DNA of 11,366 nucleotides, taken from assembly GCA_017987615.1 (NCBI GenBank), contig JAGNTI010000034.1:1-11366 (forward strand), read 5' to 3'. The notes beneath the pieces were generated by a model that was given only the letters and a program-made list of their open reading frames with translations, was not told the DNA's origin and ran no database searches. The first letter of the stretch is position 1. Each line of letters begins with the position of its first letter. The stretch is from Sediminibacterium sp. (GTDB lineage Bacteria; Bacteroidota; Bacteroidia; Chitinophagales; Chitinophagaceae). Below, one piece after another: positions 5,468-11,366 of this stretch. The translations under genes were made by a program, and so were the position numbers.

Positions 5468-6727
5468 ATGACGATCCTCCTCAAGCAAGTCACAATTGCC
5501 GATCCTCAATCAAAACACAATGGTTTAACAACGGATATTTTAATTGAGAACGGTGTTATCGTTTCAATTGAATCAAATAGTTCTAAAAAAGCAGATCAAA
5601 CCCTCGAGTGTAATGGTGCTTATGTGTCTAGTGGATGGGTTGATGTTTTTTCAAATTTTTGTGACCCAGGTTTCGAATTCAAAGAAACCTTACAATCTGG
5701 TATTGCCGCCGCAGCAGCAGGTGGATATACAAGGGTGCTGGTTATGGGTGATACAAAACCTGTTTCCGACAACAAAGCACAAGTAGCTTACATACATGCA
5801 GCAGGCAACCAAGCAAATGTAACGCTACACCCAATTGGAGCCATTACTAAAAAAATGGAAGGGCAATCATTAGCAGAAATGTATGACATGCGTGCATCAA
5901 ATGCAGTTGCATTTTCGGATGGCATGCATCCTGTTCAATCTCCTGGGGTATTTTTAAAAGCGCTTCAATATGTAAAAGCTTTTGATGGAATTTTAATTCA
6001 AATTCCTATCGATAAAACCATTGCGGCAAACGGACTCATGCACGAGGGAATTGTTTCTACTCAAATGGGACTTCCTGGCTTACCAGCTGTAGCCGAAGAA
6101 CTAATGGTAAAAAGAGATATTGATTTACTCAGATATACAGGATCTAAACTTCATATCACGGGCGTATCTTCTGCAACTACAATTGATTTAATTAGAGCTG
6201 CTAAAAAAGAAGGCTTAGCTATTTCTTGTAGTGTTACACCAACGCATCTTTTTTACTGCGATGAAGACATGACAACCTACAACACCAACTTAAAAGTGAT
6301 TCCTCCGATAAGAACAAAAGCAGATCGTGACGCACTCAGGGCCGCTGTTATAGATGGTACCATCGATTGCATTGCTTCGCATCATGCTCCTCAAGACTGG
6401 GATCATAAAGTATGTGAGTTTGAATATGCAGAGTTTGGAAATATAGGATTACAAACCACATATGCTACACTTGAACAAACAGTTCCAGGTTTATCGCCTA
6501 CTCAAGTTTCAAATTTATTAAGTGGGAATGCTCGACAAATATTTGGACTTCCAATGGTTAGTATCGAAGAAGGTCAAGCCGCAGAATTAACTATATTTAA
6601 TAGAACAGCAACCACTACCCTAACAGCACAAAATAATAAGAGTAAGTCAAGCAACTCCGCTTTTATGGATATGCCGCTTAAAGGTGCAGTTGTAGCAACC
6701 CTTCATAATAAACAAATAACACAATAA
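5468..6727 (+). CDS. Dihydroorotase-like amidohydrolase (PyrC homologue), probably catalytically inactive
   Basis: A 419-residue protein of the class I dihydroorotase family; working members close carbamoyl-aspartate to dihydroorotate in pyrimidine synthesis. The fold is intact: an N-terminal composite strand region, PGFEFKETLQSG (67-78), AAAAAGGYT (80-88), PPIRTKADRDAL (279-290), FGNIGLQT (323-330) and a C-terminal cap. The catalytic sites are not. The HxH metal pair and the substrate Arg of DxHxHxR read DVFSNFCDP (F61, N63, C65). The His of the HVS motif is replaced in HITGVSS (229-235). The catalytic Asp of DHAPH is His in SHHAPQ (304-309). Of the usual ligands only the D151 position seems kept. 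It is therefore likely a structural or regulatory paralogue, like the PyrC' partner of aspartate carbamoyltransferase in Pseudomonas (inference). It is the first gene of the run that ends in the gmh genes. Confidence 0.88.
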   Translation: MTILLKQVTIADPQSKHNGLTTDILIENGVIVSIESNSSKKADQTLECNGAYVSSGWVDVFSNFCDPGFEFKETLQSGIAAAAAGGYTRVLVMGDTKPVSDNKAQVAYIHAAGNQANVTLHPIGAITKKMEGQSLAEMYDMRASNAVAFSDGMHPVQSPGVFLKALQYVKAFDGILIQIPIDKTIAANGLMHEGIVSTQMGLPGLPAVAEELMVKRDIDLLRYTGSKLHITGVSSATTIDLIRAAKKEGLAISCSVTPTHLFYCDEDMTTYNTNLKVIPPIRTKADRDALRAAVIDGTIDCIASHHAPQDWDHKVCEFEYAEFGNIGLQTTYATLEQTVPGLSPTQVSNLLSGNARQIFGLPMVSIEEGQAAELTIFNRTATTTLTAQNNKSKSSNSAFMDMPLKGAVVATLHNKQITQ

Positions 6728-6759
6728 TATTTAACTCAAATAATTCATAACTATTACAC

Positions 6760-7302
6760 ATGGAAAATAATAATATCAAACAAGGTTTAACGTATGGTAT
6801 CGTGGGTGGCCTGATTTTTTTAGTGCTTTTATTTGGTTTATGGGCTGTAGGGTCTGTAGAAAATTTTGTGGCCGTTACCGGCGTAACCACTTTTATTCCT
6901 TACCTCTTTATTATTTTATTGGTGGTAGGTTTTAAATTAAGAAAAGACAATGGTGGCCTCTATTCTTTTAAAGAAGCCCTACAATTTACCTTTGTTGCTT
7001 ATGTGGTGTTTGCACTTATCGAAGCGGTTGGTAACTATACACTCTTTGCACTCGTTGATCCTGACATGACTGCTAAAGTGATGGAAATTAGTATTACCAA
7101 AACATTACAAATGATGGAAAAATTTGGTGCATCTGAAGCGCAAGTTGAAGAGACCGTAAAAAGAATGCAAGCCGAACCAAAAATTACTTCTTTTAAGCAA
7201 GTGTTTTTGGGACTTGGTTTAGCAATCGTATTCAATTTTGTTAAAGCACTCATTTTGTCAGTTATTATCAAGAAAAACGAGGAAGTACCTGATCAAATTT
7301 AA
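6760..7302 (+). CDS. DUF4199 family membrane protein
   Basis: A 180-residue inner-membrane protein matching the DUF4199 family, which is found mainly in Bacteroidota and has no known function. Hydrophobic segments lie at about 11-32, 43-59, 75-98 and 148-170. A charged, probably helical stretch of about 45 residues (101-146) lies between the last two. The short motif GLYSFKEAL (66-74) after the second segment is typical of the family. The lysine-rich C-terminal end (KKNEE) would be cytoplasmic. It lies 32 nt after the dihydroorotase homologue and 4 nt before the GT2 gene. A DUF4199-GT2 pairing recurs in this phylum as I remember, so a supporting role for the glycosyltransferase is possible but unproven. 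Confidence 0.85.
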   Translation: MENNNIKQGLTYGIVGGLIFLVLLFGLWAVGSVENFVAVTGVTTFIPYLFIILLVVGFKLRKDNGGLYSFKEALQFTFVAYVVFALIEAVGNYTLFALVDPDMTAKVMEISITKTLQMMEKFGASEAQVEETVKRMQAEPKITSFKQVFLGLGLAIVFNFVKALILSVIIKKNEEVPDQI

Positions 7303-7306
7303 TCAC

Positions 7307-8254
7307 ATGCAAGTATCTGTTGTAATACCCCTTTTTAATGAAGATGAATCACTGCCCGAATTGTGTAGTTGGATTACGCGTGTGATGGATCAAGAGCAAT
7401 TGTCTTATGAGGTTATCCTTATTGATGATGGCAGTACTGATAATAGTTGGGAAGTCATTACACAAATTAGCGCAGCTAATCATGCATTTAAGGGCATTCA
7501 ATTTCAACGCAATTATGGAAAATCAGCTGCCTTAAACGAAGGTTTTAAATCAGCGCAAGGTGAAGTGGTGATTACCATGGATGCTGATATGCAAGATTCT
7601 CCAGATGAAATTCCAGCATTAAGAGATATGATTATTAATGGTGGTTTTGACCTTGTTAGTGGATGGAAGAAAAAAAGATTTGACAATACACTTACTAAAA
7701 ATATACCTTCTAAATTATTTAATGCTGTAGCACGTAAAAGTTCAGGCATTCAACTCAACGACTTTAATTGTGGACTAAAAGCCTACAAGAATAAGGTAGT
7801 AAAGAGCATCGAAGTATACGGCGAAATGCACCGATATATACCTATTTTGGCTAAAGGCAGTGGGTATAAAAAAATTGGAGAAAAAATAGTTGAGCACAGA
7901 GCTAGAAAATACGGTGTTACCAAATTTGGTTGGCAGCGTTTTGTAAATGGATTTTTAGATTTAGCCACGATCCTATTTTTAGGAAAGTTTGGTAAACGCC
8001 CCATGCAGTTTTTTGGCTTATTGGGCACTTTGTTTTTTTTAATTGGATTTGTTGCTAGTATTTACCTGGTTCTTGCAAAATTTGCAAGCCAAGACTTTTC
8101 TTTAACCAATCGTCCAGCATTTTATATTGCCCTTACCACTATGGTTATTGGTATGCAGCTCTTTTTAACGGGCTTTGTTGCCGAACTAGTAGCACGTAAT
8201 GCCACAGAAAGAAATGTGTATTTAATCGCTTCAAAGATTGGTTTAGACAAATAG
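7307..8254 (+). CDS. GT2 glycosyltransferase, polyprenyl-phosphate sugar transferase type (DPM1/GtrB-like)
   Basis: A membrane-anchored family 2 glycosyltransferase of 315 residues. Members of this subgroup move a sugar from a nucleotide donor to undecaprenyl phosphate at the inner membrane. Visible: VVIPLFNEDESL (5-16), ILIDDGSTDNS (38-48) for nucleotide binding, RNYGKSAALNEG (68-79), the metal-binding MDADMQDSPDE (91-101), and FNCGLKAY (153-160). Basic residues follow at 199-207 and two C-terminal membrane helices lie at about 232-258 and 270-293. The frame is open upstream to 7238, but I chose the ATG at 7307 because the family motif begins right after it and the longer form would overlap DUF4199 by 65 nt. 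It lies 4 nt after DUF4199 and 16 nt before the next glycosyltransferase. The sugar cannot be predicted. Confidence 0.9.
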   Translation: MQVSVVIPLFNEDESLPELCSWITRVMDQEQLSYEVILIDDGSTDNSWEVITQISAANHAFKGIQFQRNYGKSAALNEGFKSAQGEVVITMDADMQDSPDEIPALRDMIINGGFDLVSGWKKKRFDNTLTKNIPSKLFNAVARKSSGIQLNDFNCGLKAYKNKVVKSIEVYGEMHRYIPILAKGSGYKKIGEKIVEHRARKYGVTKFGWQRFVNGFLDLATILFLGKFGKRPMQFFGLLGTLFFLIGFVASIYLVLAKFASQDFSLTNRPAFYIALTTMVIGMQLFLTGFVAELVARNATERNVYLIASKIGLDK

Positions 8255-8270
8255 TTCATAATTTATTGTT

Positions 8271-9401
8271 ATGAAAAAAAAAGTAGTCATTATCGGTTCC
8301 GCTTGGCCATTAAGAGGCGGAGGCATCGCTACTTTTAATGAAAGGTTAGCTAAACAATTTATGGATGAAGGTCATGAAGTAATCATCTATACCTTTTCAT
8401 TACAATACCCCTCTTTTTTATTTCCCGGTAAAAGCCAATATGCCACTGAACCCAAACCAATTCATTTAACCATTAAGGAAGTTGTTAATTCAGTAAATCC
8501 ATTTAACTGGGTTCGTATTGGTAATGAAATAAATAAAATGGCACCTGACCTTGTGGTGGTTAGATACTGGATTCCATTTATGGGCCCATGTCTAGGAACA
8601 ATTGCTTCAATTATCAGAAAAAATAAAACTTCTAAAGTTGTTTGTATCGCAGACAATGTGGTGCCACACGAGAAGCGTCCATTAGACACCCTCTTTACTA
8701 AATACTTTGTAGGTCAAGTAGATGCTTTTGTAACACTTAGTGAAAAGGTTCAAAAAGACCTTACCCTATTTACGCAAAAACCATCTGCCACGGTAGTACA
8801 TCCACTCTACGATAATTTTGGCGAACCCATTTCAAAGTTAGAAGCTAGACAAAAATTAGAACTAGACGCTTTTGATCCAATTATTTTATTTTTTGGATTT
8901 ATAAGAGCATATAAAGGACTTGATCTTTTATTGAGGGCACTTGGATATTTAAAAAAACAAGGGAAAATTATCCCTACCCTCGTTATAGCTGGAGAGTTTT
9001 ACGATAAAAAAGAACCTTACTTACAAATTATAGCGGAAGAAGATTTAACAAACGATGTAATTGTAAAAAGTGATTTTATCGCAGATACGGATGTACGCAA
9101 TTACTTTTGTGCCACCGACTTTGTGATACAACCTTATAAACATGCCACGCAATCAGGTATTACACCACTCTGTTTTCATTTTAATAAACCCATGCTAGTA
9201 ACAAATGTTGGTGCACTAGCTGCCATGGTGCCAAATAATGTTGTTGGTATAGTTGCGGAGCCTGATTATGTTTCTATTGCTCAAGGAATTGAAAAACTGT
9301 ATGCATTAGGTGAGCCTCATTTTACCTCTGCTATCGAAATAGAAAAGAAAAAATACAACTGGAATCAATTAACCCATCAAATTTGGGACTTAATATCATA
9401 A
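8271..9401 (+). CDS. GT4-like (GT-B fold) glycosyltransferase
   Basis: A 376-residue cytoplasmic or membrane-associated GT-B enzyme that probably adds a sugar to a growing surface glycan. The N-terminal Rossmann half starts with VVIIGSAWPLRGGGIATFNERL (from residue 5), the acceptor-side glycine loop of GT4 enzymes. The C-terminal donor half shows ILFFGFIRAYKGLDLLLRAL (205-224), VIAGEF (238-243), ATDFVIQPY (281-289) and the SGITPLCFHFNKPMLVTNVG segment (295-314). The usual EX7E pair is missing at this last site: where glutamates are expected the sequence has Q/S and L. That is seen in a subgroup of GT4 relatives, so it need not mean loss of activity. It lies 16 nt after GT2 and 4 nt before gmhA. 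Substrates are unknown. Confidence 0.85.
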   Translation: MKKKVVIIGSAWPLRGGGIATFNERLAKQFMDEGHEVIIYTFSLQYPSFLFPGKSQYATEPKPIHLTIKEVVNSVNPFNWVRIGNEINKMAPDLVVVRYWIPFMGPCLGTIASIIRKNKTSKVVCIADNVVPHEKRPLDTLFTKYFVGQVDAFVTLSEKVQKDLTLFTQKPSATVVHPLYDNFGEPISKLEARQKLELDAFDPIILFFGFIRAYKGLDLLLRALGYLKKQGKIIPTLVIAGEFYDKKEPYLQIIAEEDLTNDVIVKSDFIADTDVRNYFCATDFVIQPYKHATQSGITPLCFHFNKPMLVTNVGALAAMVPNNVVGIVAEPDYVSIAQGIEKLYALGEPHFTSAIEIEKKKYNWNQLTHQIWDLIS

Positions 9402-9405
9402 TACT

Positions 9406-9984
9406 ATGTCTACACAAAAAATACAATCGATTATAGAAAGCTCTATTGCTGTAAAACAACAGTATGTTTCTGATGCTGCATTTCTAGATAAAATTAGTTC
9501 AGCCGTTACCCTTGTAGCCAATGCTTTTACAAACGGCTACAAAGTGCAGTTTTGTGGAAATGGCGGCAGTGCTGCTGATGCACAACATTTAGCTGCTGAG
9601 TTTTCGGGACGTTTTTACAAGAACCGTAAAGCGCTTCCTTCAGATGCGCTGCATTGCAATAGCTCCTATTTAACAGCAGTGGCCAACGACTATAGTTACG
9701 ATGATATTTATAGTAGACTTGTAGAAGGCACCATGTATAAAGGTGATGTACTCATTGGAATCAGTACTTCTGGTAATTCCGGAAATATTGTAAAAGCTTT
9801 TGAAATGGCTAAGTCAATGGGCATTGTAACCATTGGATTTACGGGAGCAGCTGGTGGTAAAATGAGTGAATTATCAGATGTGCTTATCAATGTTCCAAGC
9901 AACGATACTCCCCGTATTCAAGAAAGCCATATTTTAATCGGACATATTATTTGTGAATTGGTAGAAGCTCAATTATTTGCTTAA
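9406..9984 (+). CDS. gmhA: Sedoheptulose-7-phosphate isomerase (SIS domain)
   Basis: Converts D-sedoheptulose 7-phosphate to D-glycero-D-manno-heptose 7-phosphate, the first step of ADP- or GDP-heptose synthesis. The 192 residues are full length and form one SIS domain. FCGNGGSAADAQHLAAEFSG (49-68) includes the zinc ligands H61 and E65. GISTSGNSGN (118-127) binds the sugar phosphate. TPRIQESHILIGHIICELVE (168-187) carries Q172 and H180, which complete the metal and active site. All expected catalytic residues are there. The gene starts 4 nt after the GT4-like gene, and its TAA shares one base with the ATG of the phosphatase gene. That ties it to the next pathway enzyme but one. Confidence 0.95.
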   Translation: MSTQKIQSIIESSIAVKQQYVSDAAFLDKISSAVTLVANAFTNGYKVQFCGNGGSAADAQHLAAEFSGRFYKNRKALPSDALHCNSSYLTAVANDYSYDDIYSRLVEGTMYKGDVLIGISTSGNSGNIVKAFEMAKSMGIVTIGFTGAAGGKMSELSDVLINVPSNDTPRIQESHILIGHIICELVEAQLFA

Positions 9985-10532
9985 TGGATATTTTAGAAAA
10001 TATAGATCCTTCTTGGACACTGTTTTTAGACCGTGATGGCGTTTTAAATCATGAAAAGCATTTAGACTATATCAGAAATGTGTCTGAATTAAAACTATAT
10101 GATGGCGTGGTAGATGCCATGCGCATTTTTGCAACGCTTTTTTCAAAAATCATCATCGTAACCAACCAAAAAGGTATTGGTAAAGGATTAATGACTGATC
10201 AAGATTTACAGCATATTCATAATTCTTTAAAATTGCAAATTGAGTTAGGTGGCGGCTGTATCGATGCAATATATTATTGTTCCGATATGGCAGACGATTC
10301 ACCAAACCGAAAACCTCAGTGTGGCATGGCATATCAGGCCCAACAACAATTTCCTGAAATTGATTTTTCCAAAAGCATCATGGTTGGGAACCGTTTAAGC
10401 GATATGGGGTTTGCTCGTAACGCCGGTATGCACAGTGTGTTTTTAGCCACCACGCATCCTGAAATTCAATTTCCACACCCAAATATCGATTTTAGGTTTA
10501 ACTCCTTAATTGAATTTGCAAACGCACTTTAA
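9984..10532 (+). CDS. gmhB: GmhB-like HAD-IIIA phosphatase (heptose bisphosphate phosphatase)
   Basis: Probably removes the 7-phosphate of D-glycero-D-manno-heptose 1,7-bisphosphate. The 182 residues are normal for HAD subfamily IIIA. Motif I is FLDRDGVLNHE (14-24; nucleophile D16, acid/base D18). Motif II is IIVTNQKGIGKG (57-68; T60). Motif III is RKP (109-111; K110). Motif IV is VGNRLSDMGFARNAGM (134-149), where the first acidic position is N136 and D140 remains. The cysteine-rich zinc loop of E. coli GmhB is not there: only C99 and C113 flank the region. I recall Bacteroidota members with both traits, so this is likely a lineage type rather than decay. Overlap with gmhA (TAATG) supports the heptose role; a histidinol-phosphatase or other HAD substrate is less likely. 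Confidence 0.85.
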   Translation: MDILENIDPSWTLFLDRDGVLNHEKHLDYIRNVSELKLYDGVVDAMRIFATLFSKIIIVTNQKGIGKGLMTDQDLQHIHNSLKLQIELGGGCIDAIYYCSDMADDSPNRKPQCGMAYQAQQQFPEIDFSKSIMVGNRLSDMGFARNAGMHSVFLATTHPEIQFPHPNIDFRFNSLIEFANAL

Positions 10533-10540
10533 AAACTACA

Positions 10541-11366
10541 ATGAAAAAATTACTTTTTGTTTGTATACTACTTTGTAATCAATTAGCTGCGCAAACCATT
10601 GCACAGCTAGAAGATCAAATTAAAAAACATGCGTTCCAAATTGTTAATGGAGAAACCTACGCAGAAAGGGTTACAGCAGATAGTGCCTTTACCAAAGGAT
10701 TGGTAAGGGCTTTAAAAACTCAGTTTTCTTTTAATCATCGCTTTGATTCTTTAATTACGGTGTCTACCCTATTTTCACCAGATAGCACTTTTAAATTATT
10801 TACTTGGCAGCTACTATCAGAAGATGAAAAAAGCTATCGTCAAAAAGGTGCGATACAACTTAATGCTAAGGATGGAAGTTTACAACTCATCCCTTTATTT
10901 GATTGCTCCGAATTTACAGACGCCCCCAATGATTCAATTAGAGACGCCAAACACTGGATTGGCGCTATTTATTATAAGATCATTCCTAAAAAATACAACA
11001 ATAGAACTTATTATACATTATTAGGGCTTGATGGCAACAACGCTGTTACCCATAAAAAGTGGATGGAAGTCATGTATTTTGATGCAGACAATAAACCTGT
11101 TTTTGGAGGTAATTATTTCGTGTATAAAAACGACGATTTCAAACCCAAACAACCTACCTCAAGGTTTGTATTAGAATATAAAAAGGAATCCATTGTAAAA
11201 ATGAATTACGATCCTGAATTAGACCTAATCATATTTGCCACCCTTATTAGCGAAGAAAATATTCCTCAAAAAAAGGAAACACTTGTACCTTATGGAACCT
11301 ACGAAGGTTTTAGCTGGGATAAAGGCAAATGGGTACACCTTCCCCGCATTAAAGAATTGGATCCAG
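10541..11366 (+). CDS. Secreted protein of unknown function (3' end outside the window)
   Basis: An open frame of 275 codons from the ATG at 10541 to the window edge, with no stop reached. I did not recognise a named domain. The first 18 residues (MKKLLFVCILLCNQLAAQ) are a classic signal peptide with likely cleavage near AAQ; there is no lipobox, since LLC has Leu before Cys. The mature part is globular and aromatic-rich. It contains FDSLITVSTLFSPDSTFKLF (68-87), WIGAIYYKI (139-147), YYTLLGLDGNN (157-167), NKPVFGG (184-190) and NYDPELDLIIF (222-232), and mixes beta-strand-like segments. Similar secreted proteins with 'SPDSTFRLFTWQL'-type motifs occur in Bacteroidota as I remember, all uncharacterised. 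It starts 8 nt after gmhB, so it is likely on the same transcript. Confidence 0.8.
   Translation, partial: MKKLLFVCILLCNQLAAQTIAQLEDQIKKHAFQIVNGETYAERVTADSAFTKGLVRALKTQFSFNHRFDSLITVSTLFSPDSTFKLFTWQLLSEDEKSYRQKGAIQLNAKDGSLQLIPLFDCSEFTDAPNDSIRDAKHWIGAIYYKIIPKKYNNRTYYTLLGLDGNNAVTHKKWMEVMYFDADNKPVFGGNYFVYKNDDFKPKQPTSRFVLEYKKESIVKMNYDPELDLIIFATLISEENIPQKKETLVPYGTYEGFSWDKGKWVHLPRIKELDP

Noticed and set aside
5350..5547. Short plus-strand open frame across the tRNA and the pyrC homologue start
   Set aside because: It runs antisense through the tRNA-Pro gene and overlaps the PyrC homologue; low-complexity translation.
7238..7306. Upstream extension of the GT2 frame by 23 codons
   Set aside because: It overlaps DUF4199 by 65 nt, adds a sequence without family resemblance, and the GT2 motif starts right after the ATG at 7307.
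10541..10580. Lipoprotein signal for the last gene
   Set aside because: The cysteine at 12 is preceded by Leu, not Gly, Ala or Ser, so it is not a lipobox; a type I signal ending near AAQ fits better.
10824..11024. Short open frame near the right end
   Set aside because: It lies in another frame inside the longer secreted-protein gene that has a signal peptide and continues to the edge.
1..11366. Mobile element, phage, CRISPR, toxin-antitoxin or defence system
   Set aside because: No transposase, integrase, direct repeat array or terminal inverted repeat was seen, and nearly all bases are explained by housekeeping or glycan genes with uniform composition.

Overview
The window is about 11.4 kb of AT-rich, tightly packed chromosomal DNA from a member of the Bacteroidota, most likely a Chitinophagaceae- or Sediminibacterium-like organism. 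The phylum call rests on protein types that are largely confined to it: the BT_3928-type DoxX/MauE protein, the doubled DUF1599 protein, DUF4199, and a divergent dihydroorotase-like protein. It is also supported by the lack of Shine-Dalgarno sites before nearly all genes and by TAnnTTTG-type -7 promoter elements. The family-level guess is weak. I see no phage, IS element, integron, CRISPR array or toxin locus, and the content reads as core genome.

Left part (1-1835, minus strand): DUF1599 protein, BT_3928-family membrane protein and the start of a DppB-type ABC permease form one tight operon. The gaps are 10 nt and then a 1-nt stop/start overlap. It is read away from folP (1904-2728, plus), with both promoters in the short gap between them.

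Middle (2726-5377): folP converges on a minus-strand pair, the NrnA-like DHH phosphoesterase followed with a 4-nt ATGA overlap by a two-domain FKBP lipoprotein. A bidirectional hairpin terminator separates them. ndk diverges from nrnA and then converges on a minus-strand tRNA-Pro(GGG), again with one shared bidirectional terminator. ndk / DHH phosphoesterase / FKBP lipoprotein resembles the neighbourhood of gldI in flavobacteria (from memory).

Right part (5468-11366, plus): a run of seven genes with gaps of at most 32 nt and no visible terminator. They are a dihydroorotase homologue, DUF4199 membrane protein, polyprenyl-phosphate-type GT2, GT4-like glycosyltransferase, GmhA, a GmhB-like HAD phosphatase and a secreted protein cut by the window end. 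The GT and gmh genes point to cell-surface glycan synthesis that uses a heptose. The heptose kinase/nucleotidyltransferase is not in the window.

The most notable observation is that the dihydroorotase homologue has lost nearly all metal-binding and catalytic residues, so it should not be taken as a working PyrC. No clearly new multi-gene system is visible. The other points of interest are domain-level oddities: the duplicated DUF1599, the thioredoxin-like domain without CxxC, a glycosyltransferase without the usual EX7E motif and an uncharacterised secreted protein.
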